A stretch of DNA of 12,348 nucleotides. It comes from an uncultured Clostridia bacterium (GTDB lineage Bacteria > Bacillota > Clostridia > Oscillospirales > Acutalibacteraceae). A program made the translations under genes and the position numbers. Under the pieces are notes generated by a model that was not told where the DNA came from, ran no database searches, and worked only from the letters and a program-made list of their open reading frames with translations. The stretch lies in the NCBI GenBank assembly GCA_944382025.1, contig CALWMQ010000145.1:1-12348 (forward strand), given 5' to 3'. This document shows, one piece after another, positions 6,140-12,348 of this stretch; within the stretch, counting starts at the first letter, position 1, and every line of letters begins with the position of its first letter.

Positions 6140-7099
6140 ATGGATACGTTAGGTTACCATGTCGGCATTGATATTGGCGGTACCAAGACAGCGCTGGGGG
6201 TCTTTGACAGGGAGTTTCGGATGGTATCTACGGAGGCAATGCCAACCATTCCCCAAGAGGGGTGCTATGACCTTGTGGTGAGGATTGAAAAGGCTTGGAG
6301 ATCCCTTCTCAAACGGAACGGTTTGTCTCCCCGGGATATTCGGTCGATAGGGGTAGCTTGTCCTGGTCCCTTGGACCTGTCGGAAGGGAAAATTGTTTAT
6401 ATTCCAACTATGGGGTTCCGTGACGAGCCGCTGAAAGAGTATCTGGAGGGAGTTCTACAGTTTCCGGTTGCTTTGGAAAATGATACCAATGCCGCAGCGC
6501 TGTGTGAAAGCATCTTTGGTCAGGGAAAGGACTGCCAAATGGTGGCTTATGTCACCATCAGCACGGGAGTAGGATGTGGGCTGGCCTATCAGGGGCATAT
6601 TGTGGATGGCCACAGCTTTGCCGCAGGGGAACTGGGCCATCTGAAGGTGGAACGCAATGGACGGGCCTGCCCCTGCGGAGGGAGAGGATGCCTGGAGGCG
6701 TATGCGTCCGGAACGTCCATTGCGCAGATTGCCTCCCAGCGTGCGGGGAGGGCTATGGACACCAAGGAGGTTTTCGCGGGTGCCCGGGAAAACCGTCAAC
6801 CAGAAGCGGATGTCGTAAGGGAAGCGGCGGATTGCCTTGGGTATGGTATCGCTGCCCTGTATCAGATCGTAGATCCGGATATAGTGGTCTTGGGAGGAAG
6901 CGTGACCAAGGATTATGAAGTGTTCAAAGACGATTTGGAGCAGGCGGTACGAAGGTATGTCCAGCCCGTGTCGGGAAGAGATTACCGGATAACGGTTTCC
7001 GCTTATGGTGGGATGCAGGTACTATTGGGCGCGGCTTATTATGGGGCGCAGCAGGCAGAGAAACAGGGAGTGGCGGCAAGCGTTTGTCGGGAATTATAA
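6140..7099 (+). CDS. ROK-family sugar kinase (glucokinase-like)
   Basis: A 319-residue cytoplasmic kinase of the ROK family. The N-terminal phosphate-binding loop reads GIDIGGTK (D11 to K16). The catalytic segment ENDTNAAALCE has the base D115 and N117 in place. A second phosphate loop occurs in ISTGVGCGL. The zinc site is H167 (GELGHL) with C177, C179 and C184 (CPCGGRGCLEAYASG). The adenosine-binding LGGSV motif lies near residues 251-255. All features of an active ATP-dependent hexokinase are present, unlike in the upstream repressor. Glucose is the commonest substrate of such proteins, but mannose, fructose, allose and N-acetylmannosamine kinases share these motifs. L-arabinose is not a known ROK substrate. 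GGAGAGGAAG (6128-6137) precedes the ATG. It probably shares a transcript with the repressor gene. Confidence 0.93.
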   Translation: MDTLGYHVGIDIGGTKTALGVFDREFRMVSTEAMPTIPQEGCYDLVVRIEKAWRSLLKRNGLSPRDIRSIGVACPGPLDLSEGKIVYIPTMGFRDEPLKEYLEGVLQFPVALENDTNAAALCESIFGQGKDCQMVAYVTISTGVGCGLAYQGHIVDGHSFAAGELGHLKVERNGRACPCGGRGCLEAYASGTSIAQIASQRAGRAMDTKEVFAGARENRQPEADVVREAADCLGYGIAALYQIVDPDIVVLGGSVTKDYEVFKDDLEQAVRRYVQPVSGRDYRITVSAYGGMQVLLGAAYYGAQQAEKQGVAASVCREL

Positions 7100-7155
7100 C
7101 AAGCGTTTATAAAAATCACATATAGTTTTGCCAGGTGGGATTTTGCGGCACTGGA

Positions 7156-7193
7156 CAGCTGTACAGGCAATGATATAGCAGGTGGTACAGCTG
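7156..7193. repeat. 9+9 bp inverted repeat after the ROK kinase gene
   Basis: CAGCTGTAC (7156-7164) and GTACAGCTG (7185-7193) are perfect inverted arms with 20 bp between. Each arm also contains a self-palindrome (CAGCTG). There is no T-run after it, so it is not a standard terminator. It could stabilise the 3' end of the ROK operon RNA or bind a regulator upstream of the importer promoter. Confidence 0.4.
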
Positions 7194-7241
7194 CTTTGGC
7201 GGGAAATGTCAGGTCGCTGATACAACGAGAGTTTCTCAAGT

Positions 7242-7292
7242 GGCAATTTCATGTAATCATAAAGGAATAAATTTGTAGAAAATGCCTTTTTT
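7242..7292 (+). terminator. Weak terminator candidate for the ROK operon
   Basis: GGCAATTT (7242-7249) pairs at 7 of 8 positions with AAAATGCC (7279-7286), and six T follow at once (7287-7292). The stem is AT-rich and the loop is 29 bases long, so termination would be weak. It ends just before the -35 element of the importer promoter, which suits an operon boundary. Confidence 0.25.
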
Positions 7293-7295
7293 GTA

Positions 7296-7324
7296 TTGAC
7301 ATATATAAATAATAATGATATTAT
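7296..7324 (+). promoter_or_regulatory. Strong sigma-A promoter of the ABC importer operon
   Basis: A perfect -35 TTGACA (7296-7301), a 17 bp spacer and a -10 TATTAT (7319-7324, 5 of 6) form the best promoter in the window. Transcription should start near 7331. So strong a basal promoter in a sugar-uptake operon implies control by repression. Confidence 0.8.
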
Positions 7325-7328
7325 TTGT

Positions 7329-7346
7329 TTGTGATTGCGGATACAA
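7329..7346. promoter_or_regulatory. Operator-like partial palindrome at the importer start point
   Basis: TTGTGATTGCGGATACAA has matching outer arms (TTGT/ACAA) around a central GC step and covers the predicted start point of the promoter at 7296-7324. A repressor bound here would block initiation. It resembles a catabolite-responsive or LacI-type site in outline (TG...CG...CA) but departs from the CcpA consensus at three positions. Confidence 0.3.
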
Positions 7347-7444
7347 TGTTCTTGTTCCACTGGCAAACAATGATTAATATGGTTGAAATACCCAAATAAT
7401 CCACACAAAGCAACACGTGTGTCAATAATTATATTTTATTGTGA

Positions 7445-7450
7445 TATAAT
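7445..7450 (+). promoter_or_regulatory. Possible second -10 element for the importer operon
   Basis: A perfect TATAAT preceded by TG one base away (TGATATAAT) lies 67 bp before the GTG start. At 17 bp spacing the -35 position reads TCAATA, a poor match. It may be a secondary or regulated promoter, or chance in AT-rich DNA. Confidence 0.3.
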
Positions 7451-7516
7451 AGTGGGACCAGCGGCTCTCTCATGACTGCCGCTTTGCCGAAAACCGCAAG
7501 ATAAGGGGGCTGGCTT

Positions 7517-10405
7517 GTGAAACAGGTTGTCAACATCCGGAGAGGACTGTGCGTTTTCTGTATGGCTGCGGTCCTCATAACAGGGACGGGTTCCCTCTCC
7601 GCCCAGGCTGCTTCATCGCCGCTGGTCACTGACACTGAGGCTGCCCAGTCGGCAGATACCTCTGACAGGAATTACGATGCTTATTTGGCAACATACACCG
7701 GTGCGCAGCGTCCTGAGACTTCTGTGCTGGCACTGGGGCCCGCGGCGCAATATGCAAATGGTGAGGGCGTTCCCCGCATAGAAACCGGAATTGGCGGAAT
7801 CCAGGAAGAGGCGGTTCTCTCCGAGGAAGGGGAAGGGCTGACTTGGATTGTCACTGTACCTCAGGCGGGATTGTATAATCTGAAATTGGAGTATTATCCG
7901 GTGAAAGGCGCCTCTTCTACTATTGAGCGGGAGCTCATTCTGAATGGAACCATCCCTTTTGACAACGCCTCGCATTTTACCTTTCACGGTAACTATGAGA
8001 ATGCTGGTCAGGAGAGCGCCGATTATGTCTTCCAGCGGGATTCCCGGGACAATGATATCCGTCCCAGCCAGGTGGAAGCCCCCATATGGATGGAAGCCGC
8101 TTTTACGGACTATTTGGGATATACGGCCTCCCCTTATCTGTTTTATTTTCAAGAGGGAGAAAACACTCTGACCTTATCCGCCAGCCATGGTGATATCTGG
8201 ATCCGCAGTATCTGCCTGTACCAAGAGGAGGAGCTCCAATCTTATGCTCAGGTGCGGGAGAGATATGCTCAGGAAGGATATGAGATTGCCCAGGGAGAGA
8301 TTTTGTATATTCAGGGTGAAGAAGCCCGCTATAAATCTGATCCCATGCTGTACCCAACCAGTGACCGCAGTTCGCCCAGCACGGTGCCGTACAGTGTATC
8401 CAAAATTCGGTTGAACACTATCGGCGGGGCCAGCTGGAAGAATGTAGGGCAGCAGATCACCTGGGAAATCACTGTAGAGGAAAGCGGCCTTTACCGTTTA
8501 GGTATCAAATACCGGCAAAATAGTGTGCGGGGTATGCTGGTTCACCGCCGCCTGAAAATCGATGGGAAGGTACCTTTTGCCGAAGCGGAGGATATTACTT
8601 TCGGTTACAGTGGTTCCTGGCAGAATTTTGAGCTGAGCGCGGATGGGGAACCCTGTTATCTCTACTTTGAAAAAGGACGGACCTATCAGCTGTCCTTGGA
8701 AGTATCGGTAGGCAGCATGGCCCAGCTGCTGGATACGGCCAATGAAAGCCTGAACCAGCTCAATTATGCCTATCGTCAAATTCTCATGATCATGGGAACC
8801 CAGCCGGACCGTTATCGGGATTACCAACTGGAGAAGCAGGTGCCAGAGGCTTTGGAAATTTTGAAGGAGCAGGCGGCAATACTGCAGCAGCTGACAGACA
8901 GGTTGTATGAGCTGACCGGGAAGAGGAGCTCTTCTACGGGAGTAGTGACCAAGCTGGCGGCTCAGCTCCAAAGCATGGCGGACAAACCGGAACTGGTACA
9001 GCGGAAATGGTCAGATTTTAAATCCAACCTCAGCGCATTCGGCGACTGGATTATCAGTGCACAGGATCAGCCTTTAGAAATCGACTATCTGACCCTGCTT
9101 CCCGAGGGGACAGAGATGCCGCAGGCTCAGGCAGGATTTTTTGCTCAGCTCAAGCATGAAGTGGGAGCTTTGGCGGCGTCCTTTATCGAGGACTATAACA
9201 GCATAGGATCCGTATCGGATGAAGATTCCGCCATTACGGTATGGGTACAGACCGGCCGTGACCAGGCTCAGATTCTGAAATCTCTGGTGGACAATATTTT
9301 TACCCCGGAAACGGGGATCAGCGTCAATATTCAATTGGTGCAGGGGGTACTGCTACAGTCCATTGTAGCGGGGCGCGCACCGGATGTTGCCCTGAATATT
9401 GCCGCCGGAGATCCGGTGAACTACGCTATGCGGGGCGCCCTGGTGGATTTGAGCGGGTTTGATACCTATTCGGAAGTAGCCCAACGTTTTGCACCGAGCG
9501 CATTGGTGCCTTTTCAATATCAGGGCGGGGTATACGCTTTGGCGGAAACCCAGACGTTCCCAATGCTTTTTTACCGCACCGACATTTTTGAGGAACTGGG
9601 TCTGGAGGCCCCGCAGACCTGGGATGATGTGATCGCCATGCTCCGGACTCTGCAGAAGAATAACTTGGATCTGGGGATTGGCACCGATTCTATGGGTACA
9701 TATGCCATGCTGTTGTACCAGTACGGCGGTTCTCTCTATACCGAAGACGGTTCATCCAGCGCTATTGACAGCTACGCCGGTATCCAGGCGTTTGAGACAT
9801 GGACCTCCTTTTTTACCGACTATGAGACCCCGCTGACCTATAATTTCGTCAACCGGTTCCGCAGTGGGGAAATGCCGGTGGGAATTGTGGACTATTCCAA
9901 TTACAATACCCTGTCGGTGTTTGCCCCGGAAATTCGGGGAATGTGGGAGATGGTTCCGGTCCCCGGGATCGAAAAGGAGGACGGCACCATAGACCGCAGC
10001 GTGGCGGGGACCAGCACAGGCTGTATTATGCTGAAGGACTGCCGAAACCCGCAGGCAGCCTGGGAGTTTCTGGACTGGTGGACGTCCGCGGATGTCCAGC
10101 TGGAGTATGGCAAGGAGCTGGAGAGCCTGCTGGGTGTGGCGGCACGTTACACCACGGCCAACCTGGAGGCGATAGCCAGCCTGGATTGGAGCAAGCAGGA
10201 CTATGCCAATCTGACCTTGCAGCAGAGCTGGACGAAAGGGAATCCGGAGGTGCCCGGAGGTTACTATACAAGCCGGCACATTGACAACGCGTTCCGCAAT
10301 ACGGTTTACCATGACCGGCAACCCCGGGATACTTTATTGGAGTATGTAAAGCTGATAGATGCTGAAATCGAGAACAAGCGGGCGGAATTCCACTTGAACG
10401 GCTGA
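7517..10405 (+). CDS. Large multidomain ABC transporter substrate-binding protein
   Basis: A 962-residue secreted protein, more than twice the length of a usual sugar-binding protein. Residues 1-31 are a signal peptide (MKQVVNIRR, a hydrophobic stretch, then SLSAQA/AS). No lipobox cysteine is present. Residues of about 75-240 and 268-398 are two beta-rich modules with similar text (AGLYNLKLEYYPV and SGLYRLGIKYRQN, each followed by a REL or RRL-x-(L/I)-(N/D)-G segment), resembling carbohydrate-binding jelly rolls. About 400-565 is helical and probably a spacer. From about 571 to the end is a family 1 extracellular solute-binding domain (ITVWVQTG, GRAPDVALNIAAGD, YALAETQTFPMLFYRTDIFEELG, WDDVIAMLRTL, AWEFLDWWTS). 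The GTG start follows AAGGGGG (7503-7509). The two permeases follow 17 and 3 bases apart, making one operon. It should capture a carbohydrate outside the membrane; the ligand is unknown. Confidence 0.92.
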   Translation: MKQVVNIRRGLCVFCMAAVLITGTGSLSAQAASSPLVTDTEAAQSADTSDRNYDAYLATYTGAQRPETSVLALGPAAQYANGEGVPRIETGIGGIQEEAVLSEEGEGLTWIVTVPQAGLYNLKLEYYPVKGASSTIERELILNGTIPFDNASHFTFHGNYENAGQESADYVFQRDSRDNDIRPSQVEAPIWMEAAFTDYLGYTASPYLFYFQEGENTLTLSASHGDIWIRSICLYQEEELQSYAQVRERYAQEGYEIAQGEILYIQGEEARYKSDPMLYPTSDRSSPSTVPYSVSKIRLNTIGGASWKNVGQQITWEITVEESGLYRLGIKYRQNSVRGMLVHRRLKIDGKVPFAEAEDITFGYSGSWQNFELSADGEPCYLYFEKGRTYQLSLEVSVGSMAQLLDTANESLNQLNYAYRQILMIMGTQPDRYRDYQLEKQVPEALEILKEQAAILQQLTDRLYELTGKRSSSTGVVTKLAAQLQSMADKPELVQRKWSDFKSNLSAFGDWIISAQDQPLEIDYLTLLPEGTEMPQAQAGFFAQLKHEVGALAASFIEDYNSIGSVSDEDSAITVWVQTGRDQAQILKSLVDNIFTPETGISVNIQLVQGVLLQSIVAGRAPDVALNIAAGDPVNYAMRGALVDLSGFDTYSEVAQRFAPSALVPFQYQGGVYALAETQTFPMLFYRTDIFEELGLEAPQTWDDVIAMLRTLQKNNLDLGIGTDSMGTYAMLLYQYGGSLYTEDGSSSAIDSYAGIQAFETWTSFFTDYETPLTYNFVNRFRSGEMPVGIVDYSNYNTLSVFAPEIRGMWEMVPVPGIEKEDGTIDRSVAGTSTGCIMLKDCRNPQAAWEFLDWWTSADVQLEYGKELESLLGVAARYTTANLEAIASLDWSKQDYANLTLQQSWTKGNPEVPGGYYTSRHIDNAFRNTVYHDRQPRDTLLEYVKLIDAEIENKRAEFHLNG

Positions 10406-10422
10406 AAGGGGAGAGGTATCCG

Positions 10423-11394
10423 ATGGCAAAATCCGCACAGGGTGCTTTAGCGCGTCCGGTCAGCCGGCGGGCCTATGCCGCGCGCAACGCCCGGCTGGAA
10501 CTCAGACGACTGGGCGGCGATATACGAAAAAGCTGGAGGTCCTATCTTTTTCTTCTGCCTTTTGGATTGACCTTTCTGGTATTTACCATTATACCGGTGA
10601 TCACATCCATTGTACTGAGTTTTTCCTATTATAACATTTTGGAGCCGCCCCAATTTGTCGGCTGGCTTAATTATGTCAACCTGTTATGTAAGGACGACAT
10701 TTTTTTGATTGCCGTCAAGAATACCTTTTTATTTGCTGCCATAACCGGGCCGGTAGGGTATATTGCTTCCTTCTTTATGGCCTGGCTGATCAATGAGCAG
10801 GGAAGGGCGATTCGGACACTGTTGACCTTTATTCTCTACGCCCCCACCTTGTCAGGACAGATCTATATGATTTGGCAGGTTTTTTTCAGCGGTGATGTGT
10901 ATGGCTATGCCAATGGCGTACTGATGAGCCTGGGCGTTATCAGCGAGCCTATCCAGTGGCTTACCGATTCCAACTATATGATGGGAGCGGTTATCGTTGT
11001 GATCCTGTGGATGAGTCTGGGTACCAGTTTCCTGGTATTTATCGCCGGCCTGCAGACCCTGCCGGTATCCTATTATGAGGCGGCTCTGGTAGATGGGATC
11101 CGTAACCGCTGGCAGGAGCTTTGGTATATTACCCTGCCCCAGATGAAACCCCAGCTGATGTTCGGCGCGGTGATGTCCATTACCAATTCCTTTGCCATAT
11201 TTGACCAGGTGAACAATCTGGTAGGTTTCCCCAGTGCCGATTATGCCGCCCATACCATTGTCGCCCATCTGGTGGATTATGGGACGGTACGGTATGATCT
11301 GGGATATGCCTCGGCCATTGCCACGATCCTGTTCATTATTATGGTGGGATGCAATAAAGGCGTACAAAAACTCTTGCAGAAGGTGGGGAAATAG
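10423..11394 (+). CDS. ABC sugar transporter permease, MalF/UgpA type
   Basis: A 323-residue inner-membrane permease of the carbohydrate-uptake-1 family. An unusually basic N-terminus of about 39 residues precedes the first membrane segment (about 40-68, SYLFLLPFGLTFLVFTIIPV). Further hydrophobic spans lie near 95-120, 132-155, 186-213, 240-262 and 290-313. The EAA loop that docks the ATPase is intact: EAALVDG begins at E219 with G225, ending in ITLP. The gene begins 17 bases after the binding-protein stop codon behind AAGGGGAGAGG (10406-10416). No ATPase gene is seen; Firmicutes commonly share one MsmK-type ATPase among several such importers. It pairs with the following permease to form the channel. 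Confidence 0.95.
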   Translation: MAKSAQGALARPVSRRAYAARNARLELRRLGGDIRKSWRSYLFLLPFGLTFLVFTIIPVITSIVLSFSYYNILEPPQFVGWLNYVNLLCKDDIFLIAVKNTFLFAAITGPVGYIASFFMAWLINEQGRAIRTLLTFILYAPTLSGQIYMIWQVFFSGDVYGYANGVLMSLGVISEPIQWLTDSNYMMGAVIVVILWMSLGTSFLVFIAGLQTLPVSYYEAALVDGIRNRWQELWYITLPQMKPQLMFGAVMSITNSFAIFDQVNNLVGFPSADYAAHTIVAHLVDYGTVRYDLGYASAIATILFIIMVGCNKGVQKLLQKVGK

Positions 11395-11397
11395 CGT

Positions 11398-12348
11398 ATG
11401 GCTAAGCGGATACGGCGACGGAAGCCCAATCATTCCATTTTCGGAGATGTGCTGACCGCCCTGCTGCTGTTCCTGGTGGCAGCCTTCATGTCTCTCCCCT
11501 TTATTTACGCGATCTGCCAGGCGTTCAAGCCCATGGAGGAGCTTTTTGTTTTCCCGCCGACCTTTTTTGTGCGGAACCCTACCTTGGAAAATTTTTCGGA
11601 TGTATTTATTCTGATGGCCCAGTCCTGGGTGCCGTTTTCCAGATATGTGCTTAATTCAGTGCTGGTGACCGTGGCGGGGTGTTATGGGCATATTCTATTC
11701 GCCTCCTTGGCGGCCTATGTCCTGGAAAAGCACCGGTTTCCCGGGCGCAATCTGTTTTTTTCTCTGGTCGTGCTGGCGCTGATGTTTTCCACCCAGGTCA
11801 CCAGTATCCCCAATTATGTGATTTTGAGCAAAATCAACTGGATCGATACCTATCTGTCCTTGATTGTTCCCGCGTTTGCCATGCCCATGGGGCTGTATCT
11901 GATGAAGCAGTTCATGTGTCAGGTACCGGACTCGGTGATTGAATCGGCCCGTATGGACGGCGCGGCAGAGTTCCTGCTGTTTCGCAAGATCGTTATGCCC
12001 ATGGTTCGGCCAGCCTATCTGACCCTGATTATTTTCGCGGTACAGTCCTTATGGAATGCCCCCTCAGGCAGCTATATCTACAGTGAGGAACTGAAAACGC
12101 TGCCCAATGCCCTCTCACAAATTATTGCAGGAGGGCTTTCCAGGGCTGGAGCGGGAGCTGCGGTTGCGGTGCTGGTCATGCTGGTGCCTTTGACTATTTT
12201 TGTTGTCAGCCAGGGGAGCATTATGGATAAGGATACGGCGGTGAAGATCACAGCTGAGGGGAACCGGCTGACTCTGAGCCTGGACGGCAAGGAAGTGTGG
12301 AGCGCTGAGGATCCCACCTTTGCGTCCCCCGTCGCCTCCAAGATCCAG
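11398..12348 (+). CDS. ABC sugar transporter permease, MalG type, with extended C-terminus (partial)
   Basis: An open frame of 317 codons that runs off the right edge. The ATG at 11398 lies 3 bases after the previous stop codon, with AGGTGGGGAAA just upstream. Residues of about 16-275 are a MalG-type permease: first span ALLLFLVAAFMSLPFIYAI, conserved YVLNSVLVTV, LPNAL and IFVVSQ near the end, and an EAA loop at E182 (ESARMDG, G188, then VMP). Family members normally stop 10-15 residues after VVSQ. Here the frame continues for at least 40 more residues (DKDTAVKITAEGNRLTLSLD, then GKEVWSAEDPTF) without a stop. The added part looks like beta strands, with a short hydrophilic strand pattern as in beta-propeller or FG-GAP-like repeats, and should lie in the cytoplasm if topology is normal. 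An in-frame ATG after AGGGGAG near 12223 might also start a separate product. Confidence 0.9.
   Translation, partial: MAKRIRRRKPNHSIFGDVLTALLLFLVAAFMSLPFIYAICQAFKPMEELFVFPPTFFVRNPTLENFSDVFILMAQSWVPFSRYVLNSVLVTVAGCYGHILFASLAAYVLEKHRFPGRNLFFSLVVLALMFSTQVTSIPNYVILSKINWIDTYLSLIVPAFAMPMGLYLMKQFMCQVPDSVIESARMDGAAEFLLFRKIVMPMVRPAYLTLIIFAVQSLWNAPSGSYIYSEELKTLPNALSQIIAGGLSRAGAGAAVAVLVMLVPLTIFVVSQGSIMDKDTAVKITAEGNRLTLSLDGKEVWSAEDPTFASPVASKIQ

Larger units (their letters stand above)
7100..7516. other. Regulatory spacer of 417 bp ahead of the ABC importer operon
   Basis: No convincing gene lies here. From left to right it holds a 9+9 bp inverted repeat (7156-7193), a weak terminator-like stem with T-run (7242-7292), a near-consensus promoter (7296-7324) with a partial palindrome at its start point, and a second TATAAT (7445-7450). 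The DNA from 7240 to 7450 is very AT-rich compared with the genes. The leader from the first promoter would be about 185 bases long. Confidence 0.6.

Noticed and set aside
7329..7346. Catabolite-responsive element (CcpA site) at the importer promoter
   Set aside because: Three consensus positions are wrong, so it is listed only as an operator-like palindrome and not called a CcpA site.
9752..10321. Long minus-strand frame of 189 codons within the binding-protein gene
   Set aside because: It lies wholly antisense to the solute-binding domain, whose family motifs are clear; the antisense frame is a by-product of codon composition.
1..12348. CRISPR array, tRNA, rRNA, phage defence system or complete insertion sequence
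   Set aside because: No regular direct repeats, cloverleaf-like segments, transposase motifs or defence-gene motifs were seen on either strand.

Overview
The window looks like a carbohydrate-utilisation region from a gut-type Gram-positive bacterium, probably a clostridium of the Oscillospiraceae/Lachnospiraceae kind. The evidence is strong purine-rich ribosome binding sites, GTG starts, sigma-A-like promoters, moderately high GC with AT-rich spacers, and gene families typical of Firmicutes sugar loci (AraC regulator, ROK repressor, ROK kinase, and an ABC importer without its own ATPase). The taxonomic call is inference; no rRNA or other marker gene is present.

Layout. Bases 1-260 hold a strong rho-independent terminator (52-93) belonging to a gene outside the window. 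After it comes a stretch that folds locally and ends in a ribosome binding site plus a GTG start whose reading frame is soon cut off, possibly a mobile-element remnant. An AraC-family regulator (261-1112, minus) diverges from a GH127 glycoside hydrolase of the beta-L-arabinofuranosidase type (1259-3133, plus). The spacer between them carries two copies of GTCC-N6-GGAC exactly 21 bp apart, next to a weak -35 and a good -10 element. A 426 bp spacer with several inverted repeats and a well-formed promoter leads to a small zinc-containing HAD phosphatase (3560-4132). A roughly 650 bp stretch with apparently decayed coding sequence follows. Next come a ROK-family transcriptional repressor (4784-6064) and a ROK sugar kinase (6140-7099), probably co-transcribed. 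After a 417 bp regulatory spacer with a near-consensus promoter comes an ABC importer operon: an unusually large secreted substrate-binding protein (7517-10405), a MalF-type permease (10423-11394) and a MalG-type permease (11398 to beyond the right edge).

How the genes may work together. A large surface binding protein and two permeases would import an oligosaccharide or glycoside, energised by an ATPase encoded elsewhere. GH127, which has no signal peptide, would remove L-arabinofuranose or a related sugar inside the cell. The ROK kinase would phosphorylate a released hexose-type sugar, and AraC and ROK regulators would control expression. No L-arabinose isomerase, ribulokinase or epimerase is visible, so if arabinose is released its catabolism is encoded elsewhere.

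The most unusual points are the paired AraC-type operators, the 962-residue binding protein with two beta-rich modules and no lipobox, and the second permease, whose reading frame runs at least 40 residues past the normal end of the family into an unrelated sequence. I found no CRISPR array, tRNA, rRNA or intact insertion sequence, and nothing that I can defend as a wholly new biological system.
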